DNA of 64,000 nucleotides from Pisolithus tinctorius (taxonomy: Eukaryota; Basidiomycota; Agaricomycetes; Boletales; Pisolithaceae): NCBI GenBank assembly GCA_024663395.1, contig JANFAH010000033.1, positions 1 to 64,000 of the forward strand. Reading direction: 5' to 3'. The notes under the pieces were generated by a model. It saw nothing but the letters and a program-made list of their open reading frames with translations. It was not told the origin of the DNA and did no database searches. Shown here piece after piece: positions 23,456 to 35,091 of this stretch (within the stretch, counting starts at the first letter, position 1; every line of letters starts with the position of its first letter). A program made the translations under genes and the position numbers.

Positions 23456-23931
23456 ATCTGCACACTACAGGTAAGTTCCCTCCTATTTCCTACCTCGTTA
23501 CTGCGGCGCAAGTTCAGTCACATCTCACGCATAGGGTATTTATTCCACATGCATTACCACCATTTCTAGCGCACGTCACTCCACTTGAAGCTGTCATTTA
23601 TATTGAATGAAATAGACACCATTTTCAATGACGAGGAGACCTTTATTTCAATGACCTTAACACTTTTTAGTAAGCCAAATGGACACTTCAGCGTCACAAT
23701 ATGACACTGAAGTTCCATGACAGACACTGTGCTTCAGCTGTTCCGACACTCAGCAAAAGTGATTTACGGGTTGAATTTTAGTGATTTAACTTTTCGTAGT
23801 GAAAACGCGGTAGGGTACGAAAAATCCACCCGTGACTGGGAAAAACATGGCAGGGATGTGCAAATCAACACGTGACGTGTCATGGAACTCCCAGGCCTGC
23901 CGTGGGCTTTGTTCTTTGGAAAACCACTACA
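23456..23931. other. Intergenic upstream of the WD40 gene
   Basis: No gene. It holds a 12-bp inverted repeat with one mismatch and a 5-base loop at 23685-23713 (ACTTCAGCGTCA / TGACACTGAAGT). Confidence 0.5.
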
Positions 23932-25789
23932 ATGCCAGCATATGTCGAGCACAAGACCCTAGTCGGTGAACATGGCGATTCCGTGAACACCGTTGCCTTT
24001 TCTCCCTGTGGGAAATATCTCGCGAGTGGTTCTTCAGACCACTCCGTCTGTATATGGAGCGTGCACAAAGGCTCTTTTCTCTTTCGCGTTGTATCGATAG
24101 CGCCATCAATATCCTCCATTGGCATCCCACTCGAGAAGAGACCTTGATATGCGGCTGCGAAGATGGCTCGGTGCTATCCATGAGTGATTTCAGACCCGTA
24201 AGTGACAGTAACCTCTTTCGGAGTCATCATAATCAAACCAACGGTGATAAATTCCTCAGAGTGGATTTGAAAAGAAGGTTATCCGTCTGGGTGTCAAAGC
24301 TCCTGTTTTCTGTATGGACATTGACGCAAGCGCGAATCTCTGGGCAATAGGTGTCGGCAACCAAGTTAATATCACCGCTGGTGATAATCAAGGTGGGTGA
24401 CTACCAAGAATCCTACGCTTCTCAGTCCAGTTAAAATCTGCAGATGAATATACTGCTGCAACTAGGTTACCTCCGCCGCCTAAAGTCGAGGCCAAATACA
24501 CTGAGAATGACTCACGTATCCGACCGCGTGCCCTTCACTTTATTCGTGGCGGCCACAAGCTTATCGTGTCCTACCTCAACCATGGTATAGTGTAAGTACC
24601 GTGCGGAGATAGTCGTTTCAGATCATGCCGAGGCTTTCAGGGCGTGGAATATCGTTGACAAGACCATTACATGGCACGTCAAGCCCCCCTCAATTTCTCA
24701 AATGTGAGTTTTTCAGGTGCACGGGGCGTGCACATTTGTATATCTCAATGTCACAACAGTGCGAGCTCCGCCATTCACCATGACATGAATGTCCTTGTTG
24801 TAAACACTCTGCAAGATGGTCTTTGTCTTTACAAATTAGGTAGCAAGAAGGCCATCTGGAAATGGGACCTTGAGGCAGAGTGCGATGTACAATGCCCTTC
24901 GTCAATTTCATTTCTGCATGGAGGGCGAGCTGTGGTCTCGGGTGCGATCACCGGAAATGTCCGTGTATGGAACATGGATTCGAAGGATTTGTATCAGGTT
25001 CTCCCGCATGGTGGTAAGTGCTCGAGTGAGATTACTCGGTTCAAGTGTTGACCACGCCGGTTTAGGTGACATTATGCAAGCTGTAGCGGTAGGCATAATG
25101 AGACATCCTATTTCTTGTTTGTGATGTGGTGGCCGACATCCCTACAGACTTATCAACAGGGTGCATGGAACTATATTGCAGTCGGATCTGCGTTGAAAGG
25201 GCAGGGCACCTATATTAAAATTTGGAAGGCAGACATCGGTTCGTACCTTCCTGACTCACGTTGGATGTAATTAATCTGGACTTCACAGCCTTTTCTTCGG
25301 ATGTCGATTTCCTTGAAGAATTCTGGCATCGGTTGATGGTTCGTTATGTTTTCTTACCGTTGTAAGTTGTGTTTGGGTTCACTCGACTTACTGTTTTGGA
25401 GGTCGTACGTTTCTCTATGGATTTGAGTGATTATGGGCGCGTAGCGTTAGCAGTAGTGTTCACCATACTATGGGCCGCCGCCGCTTTTGCCGCCGTACGG
25501 TTAATGTGGCTGCATATCCCGTGGGGAGAGATTTGTGAGGGCATCATCAATTTTGTACGCGTGGTTGATTCCCATTCACACAAACCCAAACACTAACACT
25601 ATTTAGGTACGAAATGTGGCATATATAGTGCTGTCGCTTGGGTTATGGTTGGCATCAGAGGGATGCCTCGTCCTTCTTACAGCGAGAAGTTTTATTCGTG
25701 ATGTAGCTGTGGCGATGGTGGATTGGCTGCGGTCAGCAGTTCGCTCCTTCCTTGATCTACCTCCACCAGTCCATCATTTGCAGGAGTAA
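23932..25789 (+). CDS. WD40-repeat protein with C-terminal membrane helices
   Basis: Multi-exon gene from ATG 23932 (MPAYVEHKTLVGEHGDSVNT). WD40 blades are evident: HGDSVNTVAFSPCGKYLASG with SSDHSVCIWS; HWHPTREETLICGCEDGSVL; RALHFIRGGHKLIVSYLNHG; AWNIVDKTITWHV; FLHGGRAVVSGAITGNVRVW; and WNYIAVGSALKGQGTYIKIW. Introns are visible at 24199-24262, 24392-24443, about 24592-24640, 24703-24756 and from 25013 on. The last coding exons add hydrophobic helices (VVFTILWAAAAFAAVRLMW; VAYIVLSLGLWLASEGCLVL) and end LPPPVHHLQE at TAA 25787-25789. WD40 plus terminal helices is a recurrent mushroom arrangement of unknown role. One single-base slip lies near 24095, inside the second blade; without it the frame is coherent, so the gene may be intact with a consensus error. 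The IR3 right copy starts 135 bp downstream. Confidence 0.75.
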
Positions 25790-25924
25790 CGGTCTCATAG
25801 TTCCCAAAATCTACCATTCTGTCCATCACGCATCATATTAAAAATCGTACGATCTGTAATTTGGTATCAACTCTTGCTATTACTCTGGTTGCACGACTAG
25901 ACATCCTCGTGACTCATCATACTA

Positions 25925-27369
25925 GCCTATTAGATGCGCTTCTGCAGCATCCTACCCACTCTCCTGGACCTGGACCTCATGGTTTTGATTGCCGTACCCT
26001 TTTACCATGTCTGCGCTCAGTTGTTCTGACAGTTGACGCGAGTTTTGTGGGGTCACTTAACCGTTATACGGTAGCGTTGTTCGATACTTACCCAGCGGTA
26101 GAAGTTGTGCTTGACCACTGTTGATAATACACCCGCCCCCCGGGCAGTCCACAACGCGGTGATTTTTTCTCGTGCTTATCAGTTCACAGTAAATATTTAT
26201 AGTGTTTGTCTCATAATACGTCGACGAAGTAAGCATGAAGAAGAAGAAAAGTAAATAACATTCGCTCTGCGACAGCCACGATTTTTGTGGATTTCGTTGC
26301 ATGTAGTGTATCGAATCCCTTGGTCGTCGTATTTAACCAAAGCCTCTAGCGTCGAACGTTCAAGAGCTTGGGAAAACTGAATTGTGAGGGTAGCCTGGAC
26401 CCGCTGAGAAAGAAGCTGCGTACGCCTACATGTTCCGTGACACGGCGGCCAGCTCGATACCGTAATGTAGTCTGTTCCTACTCGGTCAACTAGGCCAACC
26501 GGCGATGGGCGGCGCCACAAGAAGTCAGAAGGTGTGCAGCTAGATGAGATTTAACTGACAGACCAGAGCTGGTATGAAAGCGGCGAGGTATACCAAACCA
26601 ACTTGACTGGAATCAAGGCCCCATATATCAGCTTGTAAGTGTAACGAAGGTTTCCGCACAAGGGCGGCTTCGGAATCTTGTGGCATCCCGGCCAGCGACC
26701 GACGGCCTGAAATTCGGGTGTGATGAGTCCCGGTTCCAAAACATTTGTTTGGTCAGATATCGCTGTCGTCACCGTCGGGACAAAGTCGACGCCCCACCCG
26801 ATAGCTTCATGTCTTTCGATCACGAGAAGACGGGCAGGGAGATTCAATGCCACACATATTGATCTGAAAATGGACGGTTCGTGGAAGCCAAAACGGGAGT
26901 AAAGTGCATGGGTTCGCAAGGACCTACTGTCTTTCATTCCGTCCCGGACATCCCCAGAACCGCTGGGCCAATCGACAGTAATCGCCATTGGCTTGTCAGA
27001 GGAACATCGCTATTATGTAAGCCTAATCTCTAAAGCGCACAGGGCAGACGAGCCTGGAAGAAGACGACGACGACGCACGACATGAAAGCCCTGCTCGAGT
27101 ATGAAAGCCATGGTCAGCGGGGCTGCTGCAGCGATATGAAAGATCCTGGACCTGGACCTATGGTTGATCGTTTTCTTGAAAACGATATGCGATTTCGCCC
27201 GGACGAACGATTCCGAAACTGACGCCTTTGTGTTCGAGCGAAGACATGATGACTCATCAGCGAATTCACGCCACTCGGGTGTCGCTAGTCGAAGCTGGCA
27301 CTATTAGGTAGGAGGCTCTTATCATGTCCTCAAACTCCGCCAACGATTTTCAGCAGAAAGGTATTGATG
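25925..27369 (-). repeat. Right copy of inverted duplication IR3
   Basis: Reverse complement of 15008-16447. At its left end it carries the last 65 or so residues of the F-box/LRR gene (25925-26124) without the rest, so this copy is the derived one. Its right end, 27369, stops 37 nt inside what is H+-ATPase pseudogene in the other copy. The spacer between copies is about 9.5 kb and holds the RING, proline-rich and WD40 genes. Confidence 0.92.
26551..26988 (-). CDS. Hypothetical 145-residue ORF in IR3 (right copy)
   Basis: Mirror of the frame at 15389-15826, same length and same ATG and stop. One residue difference was seen (Leu for Ser at about residue 23). Nothing further can be said about function. 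Confidence 0.35.
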   Translation of the reverse strand: MAITVDWPSGSGDVRDGMKDSRSLRTHALYSRFGFHEPSIFRSICVALNLPARLLVIERHEAIGWGVDFVPTVTTAISDQTNVLEPGLITPEFQAVGRWPGCHKIPKPPLCGNLRYTYKLIYGALIPVKLVWYTSPLSYQLWSVS

Positions 27370-27557
27370 GATAGCAAACTCCCTTCAGCTGCCAAGCGCC
27401 TCTTTGGCACCACTCGTGTCTACAATCTATCCACCATACCACAACCCCATGTTGGGACTCGAAAGTGTCCACATCGAAGTTGGAGGCGAAGCGACGATCA
27501 CTAGAATTTGGAGAGTCATAGCATGTCACAAGTTCGAAGCAGCGCGTTTGCACTCAC

Positions 27558-28504
27558 TGAGCTCGAGAGCTCATGTTTTTTATCCGTAGAGCACAGGCTT
27601 GCACCGCCAACCAGCTTCGGTGCCAGTGTCGCCATCAAGAACCCGTGTTACCCAACTGGGCTCCGCTCTGGAGTCATCGGCACGATGGCATCTTGCCTAG
27701 CCGAAGTTCACCTGCACGAAGACTCTTTCTCTGCAATGAACACAGGTGAGCACGTGAGTATACTTCGTATAAATGGACCCCACCCTCACCACTCCTCTCC
27801 GTCTCTACTACACAATGTCTCCCATCACTCGCGGTATGGCTCGCAAGGGCATCAGGCGCTACGCACCGTATAACCTGCGTTCTCGTGGTCCTAACCAAAC
27901 TTTCTTAGACCTGTCCAGTCTGCCGTCTACGCCCAGAACTCCAGTTCGTCTGCCCAACGTCGCCAGTACTCGTGCTGGTGTCCCCGCCCTTCCGCCCCCC
28001 ATTCGTGCTGCAGAGGGCAACCCCCTTGCAAATGCTGTGAGGAAACAATGAGAAACCTTCGAGATGTTTGCTGACCACTGACCACTGATTATAGAATGAG
28101 TTCATCTGTCCCGATGTTCGAAAGGCCATACAAGGTGGCGTACGGCCGGTGTGCTACATCTATAGTTGCCTTTGTGCCTTCGCGGCTGAATCCTGTTGTA
28201 GGAGGTCGTTGGTTACGGGATCAAGCTTAGATTTGTTCGTGATTGCCTTGAACTGGCGAAAGCCGTGGACGAAGAGAAAAAGATCATGTGAGCATCGCCA
28301 CGCATCATTGTGATCTCCTACTGATGATACTGATAGGCTTCGGGCTCTGGAGGCTGGCGAGATTATCTCGCTGGAGAGACTCGTACGTATTTTCTCTTCA
28401 GTTGTTGTGACTTATGGCCATGATCGTGATGAAGGACATGTTTGGGCAAGGCACTGTCAACTATGTTGAGGCATGCATGGAGATGTTATGGCTGACGAGA
28501 TACG
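27558..28504 (+). repeat. Third, partial copy of the IR1 arm
   Basis: Homologous to 1622-2578 in direct orientation, with scattered substitutions such as TATCCG for TACCCG and a 16-18 base deletion near 28486. It starts at TGAGCTCGAGAGCTC and ends around GACGAGATAC. It contains the TATA box and the small five-exon gene but not the other arm gene. More diverged from the two arms than they are from each other, so an older copy. It lies 188 bp from IR3. Confidence 0.92.
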
Positions 28505-28518
28505 TAAGTCATGATTAA
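27815..28518 (+). CDS. Five-exon small cargo gene, third copy, exons 1-4 intact
   Basis: Best preserved copy of the gene described at 1878-2615, with its TATA box at 27768-27774. Exons 1-4 are open and joined in frame by the same GT-AG introns. Changes from the IR1 copies are mostly conservative or silent (KKIM for KKNM, EIISLERL for EVISRERL, IQGGVRP for IQDGVRP). In exon 5 a small deletion after YVEACME shifts the frame, so the C-terminus ends early at TAA 28516-28518. Predicted product about 155-160 residues. That four exons stay open in the most diverged copy suggests the splice model is right and that the coding sequence was maintained for some time. Confidence 0.55.
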
Positions 28519-29014
28519 TATTGTTAGCAACCACTCTGGAACAGATCACATCAGACGCATGCCCAGCTCTTTTCCCCCCTGCTGTGGAACAAAGCGGTAA
28601 GTAGTAGGTGCACTGACGAAGGTGCAATCCTTTGGCGACGCATGGAATATGCACCATTCTCTCACCGGCGGCGTTGTGGTGTCGGACTGCGTTCGTGGGC
28701 CCGCCCCCCTCGTTTCAGGGTGATATCAATGTACTGCACTTGTTCTCCACTAACCCCCATCCAGAATTGCCCCTTCGTCGCCTTCCTGCTTGCCTACCAC
28801 TTCTTCGTTGTTGCATTTCTCCTTTATCTGCATCAAGTTCTTCCATCCATCCACGGTTGGTGGACAAAGATTTCATTCCTTTATATACGACGACAGAGAT
28901 CCGCTCTGACCAACGAAGTGTTGAAGCTACAGGGAAATGGGATGTATATAAGATCTACAAGGCTGTTGAAGCCTCAAAGGCGAAGAAACCACGATTCAGT
29001 TCCTGCTCCATTGC
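28519..29014. other. No supported gene
   Basis: Some open frames (the longest at 28642-29151) but no ATG/splice structure or domain that I trust. A TTTATATA box lies near 28880. Confidence 0.4.
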
Positions 29015-29464
29015 CTAGTCCTCCCTCTTCCGCTTTCCAAGCACCTTCTTGGACACAGCCTGTTCGGCAAGGAAACGGTCCAGCGCGTAGACGGCGGCCT
29101 GAAGGCTATTGCGGAAAGTTAGAATGGAATGGAAGTCGACGCCCGGGTTAGGCGCAACGGTCTCGGTGACGGGAACGTTGTCGGCTGGGATATCAGGAGG
29201 GGGATGAGCGTCGAGGGAGAGTAAAGCAGGGTCGATGGTGGAGGGCATGGCGACGGCAGCAGGAGCAGCCCATTCGGGGGGTGAGCCGTTGGGAGAAAAG
29301 TTCTAGGGGCAAGTCAATATCGACGGACTAGTACGCAAGCGGAATGGCAGACATACCACCAAGTTATACAAATCCCTGAGCACGTCTGTCACTGCCTCAG
29401 CGGTCTCGGGCACGTCAATGGGAGTCGAAGCGCCGTCGGGAGTTTTGAATGCGTTGGGGGACAT
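29015..29464 (-). CDS. Two-exon hypothetical nuclear protein, 131 aa
   Basis: Reverse strand. Exon 1 is 29464-29357 (MSPNAFKTPDGASTPIDVPE...RDLYNLV); the intron runs 29356-29303 (GTATGT to CTAG, with ACTAGT inside); exon 2 is 29302-29015. Both frames join cleanly to 131 residues. The acidic/hydrophobic helix AVTDVLRDLYNLV, a Pro-rich middle, a second helix (FRNSLQAAVYALDRFLAEQA) and a basic C-terminal KKVLGKRKRED (a likely monopartite nuclear signal) are visible. Two helices and an NLS recall small subunits of nuclear complexes, but I cannot name one. Confidence 0.6.
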
Positions 29465-30541
29465 GGGTGGGGCAGGGAAGGGGTAGAATTGAAGTCGCTG
29501 AGCGTAGAAGAGGAGAGTTCGTGTTGAAGTCGCCGAGCGTGGAGGGGGAATCGACAGTTGCGCCACACGAGACCAACAGTCGACTGTCAGCGAGGGGAAT
29601 TCGTGAATGAGGCACAAGGTGAATTTCGTACGACGCGGGAACAGAAGCTACTAATTGAATGAGGTGCTGGACAAACGGAGACCGTGAGGATGCAGGAGCG
29701 CTGAACATATTCGAGGTGGATACGCTACTGACAACAGTTTACTGGTATACGATAAGGCGTCAGGAAACAAAATGAGCGTTGGCGATGCTTCGCATCCGCG
29801 GATACAACAAACGCATCGCTGGCCAGTCGAGGTCGCGATGGCACGCGTTCGAGTCAGACGAGTATTGGGAAGTTGGGCATACCGTTTCACCGTTGTACCC
29901 GATCCATCACGCACTTACCTGGTCACTTTTTTTCCTTGACGTCAGATCTTTGTACAGAACGCAACATCTGGTTTTGTTTTCCTTCACGTTCGCGTGCGTG
30001 GATATAAAACTCACAATACACGTTGTGAGCAAGACGAGGTCTGTACTCGACCGGCTCTTTGCAACTTTCTATTCTGCCCACGGTTCGACCCTCTATACAT
30101 GCTTTTGTCCAAAGGGACACCCCGTCATCTTCCCATTCTCAGGTACCCTACAATGCCGGTAATCAGTCTTCTCCAGCAGGCAATTCATATAAACCATACA
30201 TCATACTTTACATTTCAATCCACATTTCGTCCTCATCCCGAGGTATTTATTGTTTGTGCACATTTGGAACCTTGGTCAACACACGAATATAGTCCATTCT
30301 TGAGCTTGATATTTTGTTGAAGTTGTAATGTGAAGATGAAATTGGAAGTTCGCACCCATCTTCGAAGCACTACCAAACTTAAAGCTAACATTGACATTCT
30401 GACGCTGTCGATACATGTGCATAAACTTGAAGTATCAGCAAACATTGAGGCATTCACAAAACTTCAAGTTTTGCCTTTGAAGAATTGTCAAATTAATTTT
30501 CAAGTACAGTCTTTACATTTTCTACTACATTAAAACTTTGC
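29465..30541. other. Intergenic, AT-rich towards the right, no gene seen
   Basis: Open frames on both strands up to 127 codons, none with recognisable content. 30300-30540 is AT-rich and simple. Confidence 0.45.
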
Positions 30542-30899
30542 TTAACTCTCCAAAATTCGTTGTGTGACTGTCCCAGTCAACCCGAAGGCAGCTCGACTAC
30601 ACAAGAACCCATGGTCATGAGAGGGGAGGCGAGACAACGACACATCGACAGACAACGGCCGCTCAGAATGCCACGAAATGCCAGGTGATGGCAGAGGGGA
30701 ATGCAACGAGCACGGCGCAAAACGAACAGAGGAAATCCACACTCCTTGTCCTGAGATATCTGCAAAACCGTCTAAAGGTGTCCTCATCACCAAAAAAAAA
30801 AGAATATCACCACAAGTTCTGCAGCGACGACGACGGAAAGAGTACCATTCAGAAGATCTAGAATAGGAGCACCAAGCTCCCGAAAAGTGAGAAGTCGGG

Positions 30900-32830
30900 C
30901 CCAGGAATGGGTGAGATGTCACATACATGATGTTGTTGACGGGAAAGGGGGGACCATCGATCGAAGACGAGTTCCCTAACCGGCACGGAGACAGGCATAT
31001 CTCTGCAACGGTGGTAGCAAGTGCGATGTACAATCCACCATCGGAAAGCCTTCGATGAGTAGTGCACAATCCAAAGAACGCGAGAGGAACAACCGTGAAA
31101 CGCATGAGACATGCGAGATAACGTCCTGGGGGAAGGAGTGAGGTGACCCTCGAACGGCAATGGCTGGGGTGACTGACACGAAACTCTGGGATGCAGTAGA
31201 GGACTCCAGGGAAATCAGGGAGAAAGAGAAAACCCACCGATTGGATCACCCAATCCTGAGTTATACGCCAAACCATCTTGAAACCCTGCAAACAGAAAAA
31301 TGGGAGTATCTTGACAACGAGCGCACGGAATTGGATGAACAAGGGCTCCCCAAAAATGGGTCAGTGAGAGGGATTTGTGGCTCAGAAAGCGAGAGAAGGG
31401 GCGCGGAGATGTGTGAGGTACGACAAGAGGACCTCAAGGGTGGGCCTTGCCACAAAAATGCGAATATCTCTGTAACATATGCACCAATCAGAATGATCCA
31501 GGCATCACCAAGGAGTCGTCATCGAGCAGTACGATCCTGAAAAGAGGCGAGAGACGCGTCGGAGAAACGAGCGAGATACGGCCCCAAGATGATGGGGGTA
31601 ACTCCGGGCAAGCGAACAAGCGGGTGACAACCTCAGGATAACGGCTAGGGTGATCAACACGAGCCTCAAGAAGGCGGTAGGGTACTCGCAGATAAACGCG
31701 GAGAAAAAGGAATCACCACGATTGGACCATCCGATCCTGAGCTACACACGAAAATGTTTCACTGCCCTCCAAACACGAAAATGGTGATATCTCAACAACG
31801 GCTGCACGGAATTAGACGAAAGAGGTCTCCCCAGAGAGATCTCGGCGAGGGGAACGAGCATTCCGAAAAGCGATAGGAAAGGCGCAGAACTGCGTGATCT
31901 ACGACTCCAGGATCTCGATGGTGTGCCTTTCGCGCAGAGCTGTCCCAGCTCAACCGCCCCCAATATATCACGTGACATGCCGGCGGTATTCCAAATTAGG
32001 AATGTCGGGGGAAGCGTTAGGTGTAGACGAGGCAGTAAAAAAAATACCAGTGATGCACTCCATATGTGTGCCATAAATATAATAGATGTAAGTCGTGCTG
32101 CGTCTCTCGCTTTTTTGCAGGATGGCGATAGCTTCCTGTTGATCATAGGATCTTCCTGACAGGCCAAGCAGTTCCAGAGTTATTTGCATATTTGTGGGAA
32201 GGCCCACCCTTGAGGTCTCGTCGTCGTATCTCGCGTGTTGCTATGCCGTTTCTCTCGCCTTTCGGGTCGTTTGTTTCCCTCACTCAGCCCTCGCTGGGGA
32301 CGCCTCATTCATCCAATTCCGTGTGGTTGTTATAGAGATATGACCGTTTTCGTGTTAGGAGTGCTGTGCGATGCTTATGTGCATGCCTCGTGACTGAATG
32401 GTCAGCTTAGTGCGGTTCCCTTTTCTCTGCACTCTTATAGGTGTTTCCTACCATCTCCCAGTGTTTTGTGTTGATCCCCCCAGCCGTTGTTGTTCAGGCG
32501 ACTCTCCTCTCCCCACCTTTGAGGACTTGAGATCATATCTCACGCGTTTCTCCGCCGCTCCTCTCGGTTTTTGGGCAGTTTGTTCCCTTCGCTTAACCCT
32601 TCCTTGGGATACCTTTTTCATCCGGTTCCGCGCAGTCATTGTCGAGATATGCCTGTTTTTGTATTCAGAGGGTGGTGAGCCACTTTGGGTATAGCTCTGG
32701 ATTGGGTGGTCGAAATGGCATGATTCCTTTTTCTGGTATACGTCTGCAGGTTCCCTACCATCTGCCATAGCTTGGTGTTGATCCCCCCAGCTGTTGTCAC
32801 TCGAGGGTCTCCCCTCTCCCTCCCCTAGGT
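30900..32830. repeat. Degenerate repeat array that reverses direction
   Basis: Four diverged copies of a unit of up to about 480 bp. Core matches of the form GATATCTCnACAACnnnnnC followed by ACGGAATTGGATGAA lie at about 31300 and 31787 on the plus strand and at about 32360 and 32665 on the minus strand; a weaker copy is near 30990. Each core is followed by a GA-rich stretch ending in a GATACGACnnnAnGACCTCAA-like block. Open frames here (for example 30542-31342, reverse) are by-products of the repeat. Confidence 0.7.
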
Positions 32831-34948
32831 GATACCTCACCGGTGTGTATGCAATAGTTCGCCCATTTCGCCGTCCTACTTCTCGCTTTTTCAGATTATG
32901 GTACTAATCAACGAGACCTTTCGAACGGGGTATAGTTTATGTCCTTTATTTCTGTTGCTTTCCTTTCTGACTTACGACTACTGTGTTTTTGCCTCATTGC
33001 CTGTACGCATTTTTGCATGCTTAGTCAGCACCCAGTAATATATGTGCATACAACTTTTTATTATACAAAAATAATAGACAAGTTGCAGCTTAGCCAGAGA
33101 TGACAGACATTTGGAGCAGGCATCTGTAGGCTCAGGGCCTAAGATAACAAGGGTTGTATTGTACAAAACATGTGCATGTCAGACTTGGAAGACACCAAAC
33201 AACACTGCAAAAAGATGTGGCTGGTATGTCATGTGACATCATGTGACATATTGGGGGGTGGTTGAGCAAGGGAAGGTGCAGTGCAGGGTGCAGAATAACT
33301 CACAGCGAAGTGGGGTTGACTATGTAGGATTGTGGATAACATAACTGTTGCCCGATGGGTTGCTGTATGTATGGTCAGAGAAGGAGGTATGAGCCATCTT
33401 TGATAATGTGGAGGATGGGTGGCACACATGATGAAGTAGAGCTGCAGACTTGTCCCCTGGCCAAGTGTCCAAACAGTGTCAATGAAACCCATGTGATAGA
33501 ACATTGAATTTTTGGTAATTATTTTATAACATGCTCCAGCATATACTCTCACCAGATAAACTCATAACTGATGGCAATATCAATATACAGCACACCTTCT
33601 CATAATGCATTTGCTACTGATGCATAAATCTCATTTTGCATGACCTTTTGGGTGATTCCACAGTGGAATGCAGGGTAATGTCACATTTTTGCATAAATAC
33701 TAATGCATAGGATCTGGATTGATATTATGCAGTATGAGGTGCTCTGTTGGCAGAGGGGAAGTCCACTGAATGGGGCTGAGCCACTGAACTTATAATTAAA
33801 ATTCCTGCATCTCATCCATCACCACAACTTACAACCACTGAGGAAGAACTTAAGGACTCCATGAAAACACTACAGGAGCACAAGCACATCTTCAGTGTAC
33901 CACTGACCATTGACAAGATTCTTACACCACAGGAAGAAACTGAAATTGGTGAGCACATGTATCAATTCAAAAATGATGCAGCCAACACTACAACAGTCTG
34001 GTACCAGATGGCTGTTGAATGTGGTAAAATTATCAGTCAATTTGGATGACAAAGATGTCCAGCCCACATTAGCCTCAATATCACCTGCAGAGATTGTGCT
34101 GTTGTGTGAAAAAATTGAAGCAGCTTGCATCAGTTAGAGTCATGCAAACACCTCTTTGGAGTTGATAAGACATGTTCATAAGTTCCATGGTGAGATGTAT
34201 TGGGAGGAAATGCAGAATGTGAAGCAGACTACATTGGACTACTATTGGAGGCCATAGGTAGACTGTAGATGTCACACATGTCACACTGTTACACATTTGG
34301 TGCTGAATGAATCTCATCTTGCATCTCAGAAAGGCTGGTGCAACACATATGCATTATGAAAAAGTCTACTGTACAAGTGACAGTGACACATCCCACTGTC
34401 CATGATGTATGCACATTCAGCTATGTATGTATGTTCCATGACATAACAAATGCAAAAACCCCAATGCATCCATTCTCCCCCCCCCAACCCACATAATTGG
34501 AGTTAATGGTCCAGTATGATCATTGAAGACAAAGAGTTTACTGACCTGGCCTGATGGCATCCAGGAATATATAGCCTGTGACTTTTTTGTGGATGGCCCC
34601 ATCCTTGTCCAGCTTGAAGATCAAGTTACAGAAATTGATTGCTCATGCCCTTCACTGCACCAAACTCCATCCATCAGTCCACCTGCTGAGGCTCTGTAAG
34701 TGAATATTCAATTGGAAAAAATAGTAAACAAATTTAAATAAGAACAATACCTACCAGTGAATATAATGATTCTCTGACTTCCCAATGCTTTAAGGCTTTG
34801 CCTGCCTCTCAACCTACTTGCCCATGATCTCCTTGCTCAAGCTTCCTGGTGTATGGATGCCTGTACTTGATCCCCATTGTAATTGTAGTATTGAATTTAT
34901 TTTCATGCATTATAACTGAAAGAGAGCATGTTCCCCAAGAATGCCTGT

Positions 34949-35091
34949 ATTGAGTTGAGGTAACATATATTGATTCATCAGGCTCAAGAGATCAATATTT
35001 CATTTTGATTCCATGGCATTGAGCATGTAGTTACATTGTACTAAGATGCACAATGAAGAACAACAATTGAATTAGTCCCTTTGAGAGGCAC
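34949..35091 (+). repeat. CpG-erased fragment of the IR1 arm
   Basis: Aligns with 1153-1297. Where the intact copy has TCGAGTCGAAG, ATCGATTCGTCGGG and CTCGAG, this one has TTGAGTTGAGG, ATTGATTCATCAGG and CTCAAG: every CpG is now TpG or CpA. Other positions are largely conserved. Confidence 0.85.

Noticed and set aside
30542..31342. Reverse open frame of 266 codons
   Set aside because: It lies in the degenerate repeat array, has no recognisable motif, and matching frames appear in the other repeat units; judged a by-product of the repeat.
33860..34150. Open frames in the CpG-free segment as genes
   Set aside because: Removal of CpG shifts stop-codon and codon content, and no intact domain or splice structure is present; treated as decayed sequence.
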